Source: Hyaloperonospora brassicae
Taxonomy: Eukaryota; Oomycota; Peronosporomycetes; Peronosporales; Peronosporaceae
Direction of reading: 5' to 3'
DNA length: 64,000 bases
NCBI GenBank assembly: GCA_947650285.1
Contig: CANTFL010001411.1
Span: 62,001-126,000 of the forward strand
Under the pieces are notes generated by a model. It saw only the letters and a list, made by a program, of their open reading frames with translations. It was not told where the DNA came from and made no database searches. A program made the position numbers and the translations under genes. Within the stretch, counting starts at the first letter, position 1. Every line of letters begins with the position of its first letter. Below, piece after piece: positions 51,930 through 63,522 of the stretch.

Positions 51930-51946
51930 ATATGGAGGGACGACTG
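51930..51946 (-). repeat. Right terminal inverted repeat of the pogo-type element
   Basis: ATATGGAGGGACGACTG, followed by TA. Perfect complement of 43628-43644. Confidence 0.9.
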
Positions 51947-51948
51947 TA

Positions 51949-53862
51949 TAGGCTGCAGTCGAACGGATATTCTAAGTCGGCAATCGTACTTTAATATACT
52001 TCACACACAAAATCTTCGTGGCTTCGCTTTGCAGTATGCTCCAGCTATACCTTCGAGCTATCTTCGATGCACTCGAGACGTGGTAACGAAAAGAGGATCC
52101 AGATCACACCAAAGACTACCTCCGTTCCCTCGTTTTGTCGAAACACTTTTCGTGACCCATCCTCTTAAAGCAGAAGTGTGTGTGTGTGGCAATGCTGATG
52201 ACGTTTGCAAGTCGTAAGTGAGACGCCTTCGTTTCGCGCTGTGATATTCGGCGTGGGGCAAACATCAAACACTCCCTCACCTATCGGCATCTCGCCACAT
52301 TGTGGCTCATCGTTTCTGCCTGTCAAGTTATCATTGACGCAAGGCATGAGTGGGAAGGCAGAGGCGACTTGACATTGGCAACTCTACGGACATACCAATC
52401 GAAGCACAACCCATTGAGACACCACTCTTGCGCTCACCATTTGACAGATGATGCTACAAAGACGCATGTGCCGTACAGGCTATCGCGTGCGTCGACTCGC
52501 AAGGACGTAAGGTGTTTGACGACGATGCATGCAGAATGTCTTTGTTTCTTTAGTGTTCATCGATGTAGGGATACAGCGTGGTGAGTGACAGGACTTTGTG
52601 ACGAAAATGGAGGTACAATGCATAGAGGAGAGAAAACAGCAGCGTCGATGACCACGATATAGACGAAGACTTTGCAGCGAGCTGACAATGTTGCGAGAAT
52701 GACATTGGTGTGAGGTAGCTTGATCGAGTAAACAGGGTGAGTCGCGCGACTGGGTCCAGGTGGCGGGTATCGAGGACTTGTCGCGCTGTACGACTGTAGC
52801 TCGTTCGAATCGCGGTAGCATGGAGATCATGTACGCGTTGACTCGATGCACCCGTGCTTCACTCTTGAATCTTTGCAGCGAGATTCGGTGGCGGCCACAC
52901 ATGCGGGCAGTAAGTGAGGTGGTCGTCTGCCTTTACGTTCCAGTTATGCACAGCATTCATGCCCATCCAGTTCTTGCTGCCTCGTCAACCGAGTTCTCAC
53001 CTCAGCAGTTTCGTGTCTGACTCGTCTTGCGCACTGCGATCGAGTGGACAGCCCACGCGTGACGAATCGAGGTGGGCATAAACACTTCGGGCAAATCGCG
53101 TCGATCTTCTTCCACACCTGAGTGTGTTTACGCCGCCGAGCATGAAGGCCTCAGAACAATGATGAGCACAGACTCGTCCGTCGCGCATCTAGTCCTTGGT
53201 AGCGGATGCCTCATCGCTCGACACGTTCGCACCCTCACTGCTTCAGCACGAAGCAATGTGCTCAAACCATCAAGTTTTGTAGTAGTAAAAGTGAGGCATA
53301 TTGAGGAACGATTAGCGACGAGCAATACCCGGTACCCATCAAGTTTTGTACGCACGCACTGGCAACAGTCGAACGTGATCGACCAGCGATTTGCGCCAAC
53401 GCGGTTGCTCAACAGACGGTTTGCTTCATCACGAATAAAAAGTAGCTCTATCCAATGTCCAAACAACAGCGACACTGCCGTGCAGCATCACTTTCGCTAT
53501 TCGAAGAACAGTGCCCGCCAGCGTCGCTGAGTCGCAAACTCGCCAACTTGGCCAACACCCGCCTTCGCAGTGCGCAAAAAAGCGTTTTTCTCTCTTCGCT
53601 CCGCTTGCGTGCGTGCGTGCGTGCGTATCCTGTATTCCCGCATAGCGCAGCTCCGCTGTCGCGCTCCGCCTTCAAGACCAGCAGCTGCTAGGGCTACCGA
53701 TTGGTGTTGCTCACACCCCTTCCCACACCGACACGCCCCTCAGCAGCCCATCCCCCCTGGCGTTTGCGCAAACAGCAGAGACGTACGTGGCCATCTTAAC
53801 GTCAGTATTTGATTGGACACGAAGGACGGACATCGCTTCGCAAGTCGCCACCGTTTGGCAGC
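51949..53862. other. Intergenic region upstream of isopropylmalate dehydrogenase
   Basis: No gene seen. A 15-bp direct repeat (CCATCAAGTTTTGTA) occurs at about 53268 and 53337. A short GTGC/GCGT repeat lies at about 53608-53625, and a pyrimidine-rich stretch near 53580-53600 may belong to the promoter. Confidence 0.55.
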
Positions 53863-55249
53863 ATGAGCCCCAAGACATACAAAATCGCAGTGCTTTCCGG
53901 CGACGGCATTGGCCCGGAAGTGTGCGACCAGGCGGTCCGCGTGCTCACGGCCATTGGCGAGCTGTGCCAGCACAGCTTCTCGTTCACGCACGCGCTGTGT
54001 GGCGGCGCGGCGTATGACGAGCACCAGGTGCACTTGCCCCAGTCCACGATCGACACGGTGGCTGCGTCGGACGCCGTGCTCTTTGGCTCGGTGGGGGGCC
54101 CCACGGACGCGCAGGAGCATCCCAAGTGGAAAGACGCCGAGAAGAACTGTCTGCTGGGCCTGCGCAAGAACTTTCAGCTGGCAGTGAACATTCGGCCGGC
54201 CAAGATCTACTCGATGCTGCCGGACCTGTCGCCTCTGAAGCCCAGTATCATTGCGAACGGAGTGGATATGGTCATTGTCCGCGAACTCGTGTCGGGCATT
54301 TACTTTGGCGAGCACAGCACGAACGGCGACACGGCCGTTGACGTGATGAAGTACACGGAGGCGGAGGTGCGGGACATGACGTTGCTCGTGGAATGGATTT
54401 CTGGCACTGATGGGTTGTTGTTGTTGTTGTTGTTGTTGCTGTTGCTGTTGTTGTGTGTGCTTGACTGACTGACACACGGACGGACGGTGCACCACAGATT
54501 ACTAAGCCCATGAAGTTTGCTTTTGAGACTGCAATGGGCGTACGTTGTTTTGTAGTGTGCTTTGTTTCGAACCGAGAGCCGTACTGCGTTTGGAAAAGAG
54601 ATGTATACTGATGTCGTTGTGTTTGCAGCGCTCGAAGAGACTGACGGTTGTGGACAAGGCAAACGTCCTGGACTGCAGTCGTCTATGGCGCAAGGTTGCC
54701 AGGGACGTGTGCAAGGAATACCCGGAAGTGAAGCTGGACTTTATGTGAGTTGTGCAAGTAGCTTGCGTTGTGGCGGAAAATATTGAGTAGGCGCTGTGGC
54801 TGACGTGGTAGTGGATTGCTTGTAGGTACGTCGACAACGCAGTGATGCAGCTGATTCAAAATCCGTCGCAGTTTGATGTGATCGTCACTGGCAACATGTT
54901 CGGCGACATCCTGTCCGATGCAGCTTCGGTGTTGCCAGGCTCGCTCGGACTCATGCCCTCGGCCAGTCTCGGTGACAAAGTGCACTTGTTCGAGCCCATT
55001 GGCGGAACAGCGCCTGACATTGCGGGCAAGGACCTTGCCAACCCGATCGCACAGATTTTGTCTGCTGCGTTGCTGCTGCGATACTCGTTCCAGATGGAGA
55101 CGGAGGCCCAGCTGATTGAGAAGGCTGTGGAGCAGGTGCTTCTGGACGGTTTGCGTACGGGCGACCTGACGAAGGACCAGTCTGCTGTGGTTGGCACGAA
55201 AGCGATGGGTGCTGCTATCATTGCCAAGATGAAAGCGCTGCGTGATTGA
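53863..55249 (+). CDS. leuB: 3-isopropylmalate dehydrogenase (361 aa, three introns)
   Basis: Oxidatively decarboxylates 3-isopropylmalate to 2-oxoisocaproate with NAD+, the third committed step of leucine synthesis. Exons by reading frame and GT-AG sites are 53863-54366, 54498-54539, 54629-54744 and 54826-55249. They give 1,086 nt, the usual length for the family. Motifs: [87 protein letters not shown] and [13 protein letters not shown], which cover substrate, metal and NAD sites. Exon 2 encodes only 14 residues ([14 protein letters not shown]). Intron 1 contains a TTG repeat that reads as poly-Leu if not spliced out. No clear mitochondrial presequence is seen with the ATG at 53863. Confidence 0.95.
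54414..54455 (+). repeat. (TTG)n microsatellite inside intron 1
   Basis: About 13 TTG/CTG units within the first intron of the dehydrogenase gene. Confidence 0.9.
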
Positions 55250-58242
55250 ACCGTCTGTGAATGATGGCGAGGGCTGGTGCAGTGTGCGGTCGAGGAGGTG
55301 AAGCGTTGACGACCGTAGAGAGTAGTGAGCTGCATGATACTACTCCTGTTGAGGTAGAAGCTGGTGATTGTTGTAGCCTCACTGCAGTCAGCAATCCGCT
55401 ACAATCGATCAACTAAAGTTTGTTGTAATCTGTACGGTATGTGACAGACTCAACACATCATCTTGCGGCGTGTTGTTGAGTAAAGTCGCATTCCCATACA
55501 GAAGGAGAGATGAGCGTCCATCAGGTTGCTGGATCGTATGTTGTGATGACGTCCGCTTTTTTCGGTCACTGATCGTCTCACTTGCCTCGTATCTGACTGA
55601 GCACACGCGTGCCGGACATTCAGTATCTAGACTCTGCTTTCAGCCCGCGACACCACTAGCCGTTCGTTGCGCTCGATTTCTCGGCAAGCTGGCTGATTCG
55701 TGACTGCAACATGGTGCGCCGTATCATCGGATACGATCGAACATATGAATCGGTGACGAGCCCGTGATTGATACCGCCTCTCATTCTGCCATTTCTTGCT
55801 CTTCTGTGGTCCCTACGTTACGTATGGCTTTCTACAAATACCAAGCCGTGTACGCACAGACGTTTCGCCATCGATTTGTCCAACTCAATGCAACCGAGTG
55901 AGCCCGTAACATGTCGTTGACACGAACATGGATCAATGAGAACAATTGTCGCACTTGATCATGTTCTCCGATATTCATTTACCTTACACAGTCAATTTGG
56001 AGTTTTTAACCGTCGATAGTAACATTCGGCATTGCTCCACCATTGTTTAGTACAGGCCATTGTTTTCGTCAACTAAGTGTGCTGGCATTCCCTGTCGGAC
56101 GCGCGCAATGGGTGGTGAGCAGGTAGCTATACCAGGGACTTGTAGTTTTTGTGGTCAATGTAAGACAAAGTAGGCTTAATCAGTCATTTTGCTATCGGTC
56201 GAATCAAATTCTCCTTCTTGCTTCCGATTGTGTTCGTATATAAGATTTCCTTCCGCTGCACGCACAATGTACATGTAGCTTCGAGGCACCTGCTTACACA
56301 GTAATCAGTGTAAACAGCTTGTACTGTGTCAGTGAAAGGTCCGGTTGCCGTTTCAAAGAGGGCTAGGCACATGTGTGCAGTCTTGAGTGTCGGAAAAAGC
56401 GCAACCGGAATGCAAGTTCGAGGGGTACGACAGCACACATCGACCGTAGCCTTCATCCATGACCTTGGAAAGGTAGCAACTGGTACAGCAAACACAAGAC
56501 TTTGTCTACGCTACATACAGGTGGTACATGATGGACAAAAGAACGAAAGCCTTCTACGTCATACTAGAACAGACGAAGGATATAAACGCATCGGATGCCC
56601 GCCTTCATTTATCATCTTCAGCAAAGTCGATGACGACGTTGCCAAGAGGTACCCATCGTGGAGGAGAAATATTGTTCGACCGCAGCCTTGAGTTGCTATG
56701 TATGCTCTTTTGCCCTGTCTCGGCGGTAGATCATATGTGGGTATCGATTAGCGACTGGGTCCATGTCCGGGCAAGACTTATCAACATCGAAGCAACGACG
56801 GTGCGCGTCGATCGAAGTGTTCAGCGCTGATGACACATACCACCGTGCTTCAGAGGCGCAAGAGTTTGTATTTTGTCCATTTATCGCAAACATGACCTTA
56901 GGATAGCGCAAGCTTAGACGGTAGCGGAACAAAAGAGAAGTGCCTGGGCACTTGCAAAATGAAAAAGTGATGGACCAGGAAGAAGAACCTAAACGATATC
57001 ACTGAAACAGATGGAAATGGAGTGGTATTGGCCATTTGACCAGATGTTGTGATTCGGACACGAATGAGCGGTGTATTACTTCGTATAGTACGAAGTCGGC
57101 TGTACAGTTGCTCGTCTGTTAAGCACAACTGTACACCTTCTCAGCTACACTGAGACCCTGCGATTCCATTTTGCACACTACTTACAGTGCGCATCAATGA
57201 CCAACATGACTGTCGGCAGCCTTGACGCGCAAGCGAGGATTTCTACGATAGTATTGCATCTAGCACATTTCTCTCACAAGCGTGAGGCAAGCGTCACGTT
57301 ATTCTTCGGTAACGTGGAAGCGCGCATCACAATGTGTTACACTCTCGTGACGCGAGATTGTCTACGTACATGTCGGTAGTACTCAGTGTAAGAAAGTGCA
57401 ATGTATGCTACGACCAGACTTCTACATTGCTTTTGTTTACAATCGATGAATTACATCGGTATGAGCTGCACATCTCCACATTTGCAAGCAAAGTGATCGG
57501 AGACTGGCTTTGACTTGGATGCATATCGAACTACCGCCTATTCTTTTCCCGCTTTTGTCTGTCGTTACCAATTGACGCACTTACAATCGAATAACGTCGC
57601 ATTGTACCTGCCATCCAACATATTACATGTCAACAGCTTGCCTACAAGTTTGCAACTTTCTGTGGTCCGTCGATGAGCCTATTTGTAGGCTTCTGATGCA
57701 TCTTCAAGCTGGAATCATCGTTTGTTTTGTAACAACAGTGTAATCACGGACCAATCGTACCACGTTTCTCGTTTCGCTGCTTAGCCATTAGTCACATACC
57801 TATTCCCATACGTGGCACATGAGCTTCTCATCATACCACCCAAACTACAGCTCTCAACACCTGGTTGCTTTAAACTCGCGCAGAAATGGTCAAGACCAGT
57901 TCTACTTGTGATAACATCAACGAAAACTAGTGTTGCGACGCAGTGCAAAGAAAAGTAGAGTCGTATGCCGAATCAGGAAGTCCTGAGTTATGTGCAGCAA
58001 TACAATGATAACAGTACCACGAGGACCATCAACCACCTACCACCATATCGGAACAAGACCGGCAAATAATCATCAACAACAAACCATCAGCAAAACACCG
58101 CCGTTGTCCCTGCTGTCTCGGCCTGCTAACGACCGCGACTCTCGCAGCATGCGAAGCGACGCAGGTTTACAGCGCGATGGAAAGACTTGTTAACTCTGTC
58201 GACCAACGAGCACCCCGTTACCAAAAGTCAGTGTCAACAAGC
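55250..58242. other. 3-kb intergenic region, nothing recognised
   Basis: Downstream flanks of the dehydrogenase (+) and the KH protein (-). Short frames only, no domain, no long repeat and no RNA gene that I could support. Confidence 0.6.
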
Positions 58243-60144
58243 CTAGCCAATACACTTCACACGCACTAAACAAACCTGTGTCGTTGCACCCGTGGGAGCA
58301 GCAGATGTCGTGTCAGCTCCGCTGTTACCTGTCGCCGAAGGCGCAGACGCATCAGTGGTAGAAGAAGTCGCGGTGGAAGCGCCACCAGGAGCCCCCGGAG
58401 CAGCAGTGGGAACAGACTCACCACTGCCGCCCGCATCAACCTGCTGCTGATACTGCTGGTATGCCTCAGCACTAGCCTGCGCTGCAGCACCAGTCACGCC
58501 CCAAGCGGCATTCGCAGCGTCCACGCCGTAGTACGCTGCGTACTCGTAGTAGCCATTCCAGTACGCATTCGGGTCATTCGGGTCCGCTGTAGCTGCTGGT
58601 GCCGCGGCCTGGTCTCCTCCCGCAGCAGCTTCTCCTGTCGCTCCAACGACTGATGCATCCTGCTGATAATACTGACTCGGCTGGCCTTGTTGCTGATAGT
58701 ACGAAGCGTACTGGTCCTGCTGGCCTTGTGCTCCATAACTTCCGTACTGCTGCTGTTGCTGGTCGTAGCCTCCAGATTGTCCTCCAAAACCTCTGGACCC
58801 ACCGTAACTGCTATCGCTTCCATACTGGCCCCCGCCCCCGCCATCATACCCGTGACCATTCATTCCTTGCAAAATCACCGCATCCACTTCCTCCTTTGCA
58901 CCTGCTAGATTGTGCGGCGGACCCTGAATGGAAATAGTGCGCACTGGTGGATTCGAGCCCGGGTCAGGCACCTGTGGGATTTGAATGCGCACAGCATGGC
59001 GGTCCTGAATACCCTTGATCGTTTCTCCACGCTTGCCAATAATGACGCCCACGCGGTCATTAGGTACCTGCATGTATATGGTTTGACCCGAAGCCATACC
59101 GAACCCTTGACGCTGCCCCGGCTCTTCGTTGACCATAGACTGAATCTCAAACCTCGCGGCCTCTTTTGCCTCCATTGTACCACGAATCGTAATAAGGCGC
59201 ATTTCAGGATGGTTCGGATCTGGCGTCTGCGGAATAGTAACGCTTGTGCCAGTACGCTGCTGGATAGCCTTGATCGTGCAGCCACCACGTCCAATGATAA
59301 GTCCCACACGCTCGTTGGGAACCAAGATCTCCACTGATTCCGTGCCATCAGGGTTTATGCCGCCGTAACGCGCCATTCGATCCCGATCGTCACGCTCGCG
59401 GAAACCACCACCGGTACCTTGATTTTGCTGTCGCTCGTCAACGAGGTTTTGGATAAGCTGTTGTGCCAAGCTTAGAGAGCCTGGGTTACCCGTGATGTTC
59501 ACAAAACGATCGGGCGTCGGCGGCGCTCCTTCGTCTTCACGAACTATTTGTATGTGCGCACCACTCTTCATCTGTAAATCACGGATGGTCTCCCCACCAC
59601 GACCGATGATGTATCCGACGAGATCACGTGGCACCTTCATATCAACCGACGACGAGTCGCCATCATTGCCAGGTCCATACTTCGTCGAATCATTGCCGGT
59701 TGCACTGCTCGAGTGACCATCTCCGTCTCCAGGTCTTGCGCCACCATAATTGTCAATCAATGTGCCGTTGAGCTCTGCCACCTTGCGGAGCTGCTCCTGC
59801 TTGAGCTTCATAGCTTGCTGCGGGTTAAAAAGAATGTCCTCTACTGCACTCTGCGCTTTCGCCAGTGCCTCGTCACTGTCGGCGGTAATGAGCACGTGCA
59901 GCTCCTCGTTCTCGTCCGGATCACCCGTTGGGTCTTTTGACGATCCCTGACCACGGATCAAAATGCGTGCACCTGTCTCGTCTTCCATGCGTTTTTGGTT
60001 GGACCCGCGGGGACCGATTAGCAGCCCAATAAAGTTAATGTCTGGATACCGGTCGACTGGAATGTACACTTTTTTGCACTTCTTGTCACCCAATCCAGGC
60101 GCAGGTCGTGCGCCGCTGTCCGCTGCCGCATGAGACAGACACAA
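58243..60144 (-). CDS. Four-KH-domain RNA-binding protein, SF1/FUBP-like (main exon)
   Basis: Binds RNA, probably in splicing or mRNA control. The first KH is of the SF1/BBP type (KKVYIPVDRYPDINFIGLLI with a GPRG loop, QKRMEDETGARILIRG). Three FUBP/PCBP-type KH domains follow at about residues 163-235 (VGYIIGRGGETI), 271-340 (VGLIIGRGGCTIKAI) and 352-420 (VGVIIGKRGETIKGI). Each has an intact G-x-x-G loop. The C-terminal third is Gly/Tyr/Gln-rich (QQQQYGSYGAQGQQ), with a Tyr-rich YWNGYYEYAAYYG segment and a Ser/Thr/Ala tail. The 5' end of this exon needs an upstream exon, since the first codons before GDKKCKKV look intronic. That exon is most likely 60352-60453. The C-terminus after about 58275 may also continue in another exon. 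Confidence 0.85.
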   Translation of the reverse strand: MCLSHAAADSGARPAPGLGDKKCKKVYIPVDRYPDINFIGLLIGPRGSNQKRMEDETGARILIRGQGSSKDPTGDPDENEELHVLITADSDEALAKAQSAVEDILFNPQQAMKLKQEQLRKVAELNGTLIDNYGGARPGDGDGHSSSATGNDSTKYGPGNDGDSSSVDMKVPRDLVGYIIGRGGETIRDLQMKSGAHIQIVREDEGAPPTPDRFVNITGNPGSLSLAQQLIQNLVDERQQNQGTGGGFRERDDRDRMARYGGINPDGTESVEILVPNERVGLIIGRGGCTIKAIQQRTGTSVTIPQTPDPNHPEMRLITIRGTMEAKEAARFEIQSMVNEEPGQRQGFGMASGQTIYMQVPNDRVGVIIGKRGETIKGIQDRHAVRIQIPQVPDPGSNPPVRTISIQGPPHNLAGAKEEVDAVILQGMNGHGYDGGGGGQYGSDSSYGGSRGFGGQSGGYDQQQQQYGSYGAQGQQDQYASYYQQQGQPSQYYQQDASVVGATGEAAAGGDQAAAPAATADPNDPNAYWNGYYEYAAYYGVDAANAAWGVTGAAAQASAEAYQQYQQQVDAGGSGESVPTAAPGAPGGASTATSSTTDASAPSATGNSGADTTSAAPTGATTQVCLVRVKCIG

Positions 60145-60351
60145 TATACCCCACTTATGTGACTACCATATTCACGTACATATGTACCGTAAACTACGAA
60201 GCCACACTGAAAACTGAACGTCAACACCAAAACATACCGTCACCCTAGTCACCACACAAACCAATTCCCGAAAAATGACCGTAAGATAAAAAAACCACCG
60301 TCAGTAAACTACTGCACCAGGTACGCGCACAGCAAGTAGACGACGCACCTC

Positions 60352-60453
60352 CCAACGGCTCTTGCGCTTGCCTAGAGCGTCACCGCCACCTGGAATTGCA
60401 GCCGCCGCCAAACGCGCGGCGATCTCGCGCGCTCGGGCCACAGGGTCCGCCAT
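60352..60453 (-). CDS. Probable first exon of the four-KH protein
   Basis: ATG at 60453 starts MADPVARAREIAARLAAAAI and ends in GKRKSRWE before a good donor (GAG/GTGCGT, minus strand). This KRKSRWE-type lead is common just ahead of SF1/FUBP-like KH regions. Joining to the main exon in frame from this donor requires an acceptor I could not fix with confidence: the AGs near 60117-60125 give the wrong phase, while one at about 60086 would keep frame. cDNA would settle it. Confidence 0.55.
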
Positions 60454-60465
60454 GACCCGTCGTCC

Positions 60466-60512
<47 letters not shown>

Positions 60513-60801
60513 TCGACTGACTCGTCGTCACGCGTTGGCCGTCAACGGTATTTTTACGTGTAATTTTGGGTGGGGGGAGGGTAAATATATACGTGACTGG
60601 GTGTCCATTAACCACCAATTGGCCGTGGGTCTTCTGCACGTGCCTGCGATTCGCCAATACCGCAGCGTATTTCAGCCAATTGTGATACGATATGGACCCC
60701 CCGTCCTCTTGTTCCGAATATCCACCAATCAGTAGCGGGACCGGACACCACCGTCCACGCGGAAAGCTTCGAGTGTCAGCTCGCGAGCGCACTGCCTCTG
60801 C
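60454..60801. promoter_or_regulatory. Divergent promoter region of the KH-protein and BDP1 genes
   Basis: 348 bp between the two ATGs. A (AG)19-20 microsatellite at 60469-60507 is a CT tract on the coding strand of the KH gene, ending 15 nt before its ATG. No coding content. Confidence 0.6.
60469..60507 (+). repeat. (AG)n microsatellite
   Basis: About 39 bp of pure AG on the plus strand, in the 5' leader region of the KH-protein gene. Confidence 0.95.
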
Positions 60802-63310
60802 ATGGCGTCGGCATCGCGCGTCCCGCTTCTGGTCAAGAGCAAGGGCCGCAGATCGTCTCGAGTGTCGATCGCGCCGCGCGCAAGGCCTTCGCACGGTGTG
60901 TGGACCGCTCGGACTCCGCAGAGAATCGGCTTGACAATGACGAGCATGTCCCTCTCATAGTTGATATCCTGTGTCTGTGCCACTTACAGGTCCTCGAGCA
61001 AACCGAATTGCGGCCGCAGACGATGGAAAAGTCCTGGAAGTTGATGGTCCAATGCTAAAGGTTCCAGAGGTGCGAGTTTGAGTGTCGACTGGTTTTTTTA
61101 CACGTCGAGGAACAACTTGGTGCAAAGATTCGGATTTTAATGCACTGCCGATATGTATCTTACAGACCGATGTGGCTGCAAGGAAGTGCCCTGACCGACG
61201 AGCGAAGGTAGTGTCGATTGCGAGCACAAGCACAGTGGAGTCGGTTGAGCTGTCCATTGCGGAAGACCGAGGAGCTGATTTGAAGTGTGCAAGTTCTATT
61301 GAATCCGTGACGGTATCAACTACAGTAGTGAAGTCGAAGAGAGCTGGCAAAGGTGCGGCGATTGCAACGATCAGTGCTTCTACTGCCACGGTACGATCAT
61401 CTGGTGTGCAGACGCGACGAGCTGGCGAGATTGCGGTTGGTGGCTCATTGTCTGCGACACTGCCGTCCAACTCAGCGTCAGCGGGTTTGCATACAGAACA
61501 GAAAGCCACTGTGCTTCCGCCTTCGGTACTGCCAGTGCAGCGCCGTGATGAAAGGCTTGCAAAGATAACGTCAGCTGGACCGGTATACCAAGCAAGTCCT
61601 GTGATGCGCCCACGTGCGGGTAGCATTGGGATGCCACCGACAGGGCGTTCGCGTGGTGTAAGTCTTGGCAGCTCGCCATCAGAGGGACCGCAAAAATCGC
61701 TGCCTCATCGACTTGTGCGGAAACTAGAAGTCAAGCCGCACCAGTCGCCTCGACGTTCTGCGATGCAAGGGCAACAAGAAGGATTACGCAAAGCAGGTGA
61801 ATCTGCATCACCACTGATACTCGGGAGCAAGTCGCTGAAAGAAGTTCCTGATATGCACCTCGATGCACAGCAGTCGCAAAGTGAACCATCTGCCAAGACC
61901 ACTCGCGCGCAGGCTGTGCGTGCTACGAAAAGATTGGGAAAGCGGCGTCATGCCGACGAGAATGCGTCCGTAGAGACTAGCGGTACTACTAGCGTATCCC
62001 GACGACGATCGTTGGAGCGAAAAGTCAAGCGTTCGACTTACCGTGAGACGGGTGGCAGCAGCAATTCGGAAAGCGAGCCAGATGACGATCGGGATGAGGA
62101 CGTGAATCCAGACGACCTTGACCTCCCAGAAGAGGCGACAAAGGTATGTGATTGTTCCATGTTCTCGTTTTTTCGCGACGAGTTTGACACTGATATTGTT
62201 CGCTCGTTGCTATTCTCACAGATCTACGTGCCTGCACGAGAGCGGGCGACAATGTGGGCTAAGTCCATTTTACGCAAGGACGAGGACGACAAGAAAGGAC
62301 GTGACACAGAGGATGCTGATGCTTCACGGGCGATAGTCTTGCGTGCGCAGAACTCCGCAGGACGTAAGAAGCCGAACAATACAAAAGCATCGTCAGTGTC
62401 GTCGGCTGACAGGGGAATCGGTAGTGGTATGATGTCACGAAACGAGATGGAGAAGCTTATGAAGAAAGAGCCGTCGGAGATGACCATGGGCGAGTTGGCC
62501 CTCACTGTACCCAAGGGTAGGCGGACTCAGCTGCACGAGCGTGAAGAAGCCGCGGTGGATACAAGTCAACCGGCAGATTTGTCTGGACGGGAAACTTCGG
62601 ACCTGATAAACATGGACGCACTCGATCACGTACACTCGCTGTCGGTGTCGTCCGAGTCCGCTGCTTTCGCGGGCTCACTCGTGACGCCGCAGGTTCGTAT
62701 CATCGATGGTCAAATGGTTGTTCTGGAGAACACCATCAAGCTGGGTGACGAGCTGCAGCGCACGGATTCACTAGGCGAAAATAGAGTCGGCGGGGGAACT
62801 TCGGGCTTGCCGCCGCGACACTCAGGTTCACGCTATAAATCTGCTCATTCGAAAGGTCCAGGCAAGCGCTGGGGTCAGGAGGAGACGAAACAGTTCTACT
62901 ATTGTCTGAGCCAGGTTGGTCCCAACTTTTCCATGATGGCAACGCTGTTTCCAACGCGGAAACGCAAAGAGCTGAAGAGCAAATTCAAGCACGAAGAGAG
63001 GAATCATGCCAAGCTAATCGAGATCGCGTTGCGTGCGTCCGCAGCTCCTTTGGATTCCGAGATGGTGGACGTTATTTCACAGATGGTTGACAGGGAGGCG
63101 CAGCAGAAACAAGGGACTCTGAACAGGAAGCGAAAGTCGTCACTGCAGCTCCATAGCGGACAGAACGATGACACGGCATCCGTGTCGACTCCGATGACTT
63201 TATCGCCAATGTCGACACCGCACGTGGATACAGAGGAGTTTGTCGAGACACTGAACGATGAAGATTTGTTTCCATCCAACCGTCATGACTCGTTCGACTT
63301 TAGTGGGTGA
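60802..63310 (+). CDS. BDP1: TFIIIB subunit B'' (BDP1) homologue (746 aa, three introns)
   Basis: BDP1 joins TBP and BRF1 in TFIIIB to recruit RNA polymerase III. Proposed exons: 60802-60895, 60990-61069, 61166-62143 and 62222-63310. All introns are GT-AG, 78-97 bp, and frames join exactly: exon 1 ends after one base of a Gly codon that exon 2 completes, and the others are phase 0. The 78-bp third intron (GTATGT...CACAG) has no stop in frame, so an unspliced reading also looks open. The signature is the extended SANT domain at about residues 598-645 (GKRWGQEETKQFYYCLSQ, NFSMMATLFPTRKRKELK, SKFKHEERNHAKLIEIAL). The preceding region has a conserved-looking VPARERATMWAKSIL and MTMGELALTVPKGRRTQL. 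The N-terminal half is Ser/Thr/Ala-rich and disordered. Confidence 0.9.
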
Positions 63311-63522
63311 CAAGGCGAGGCAATTGTCGGACGAACAAGTCGTGTCCACCCAGCGTAAACAGAGGAAAGGTCACGTACGTGTCCATGAGCAGGAGCCAGT
63401 CGAGGCAGCAAACCAGGAGGTAGTGGTAACAAAACATGATGTAAAAAACAAACAAACGATGTTGATTCATGCCCGCGAACACTGCACCAAATGGCAGCGT
63501 TGCAGCAGGCACGTGTGTTCAT
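63311..63522. other. Short convergent intergenic region
   Basis: 3' flanks of BDP1 (+) and the surface protein (-). No gene. Confidence 0.7.

Larger units (their letters stand above)
43628..51946 (+). mobile_element. pogo/Tigger-type DNA transposon split by a nested Crypton pair
   Basis: Left end CAGTCGTCCCTCCATAT (43628-43644) and right end 51930-51946 are perfect 17-bp inverted repeats, each flanked by TA (43626-43627, 51947-51948). Between them lies a CENP-B/Tigger-like transposase and, from 45424 to 51871, two tandem Crypton units. Without the insert the element is about 1.87 kb, a normal size for the group. The transposase is frameshifted, so the element is dead. Confidence 0.88.

Noticed and set aside
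54367..54468. Poly-Leu C-terminus of the first isopropylmalate dehydrogenase frame
   Set aside because: It lies in intron 1; conserved residues resume at 54498 after a proper acceptor.
60301..60894. 197-codon minus frame through the KH/BDP1 intergenic region
   Set aside because: Non-ATG start, runs through the AG microsatellite and antisense to BDP1 exon 1. Only its last part from ATG 60453 is a plausible exon.
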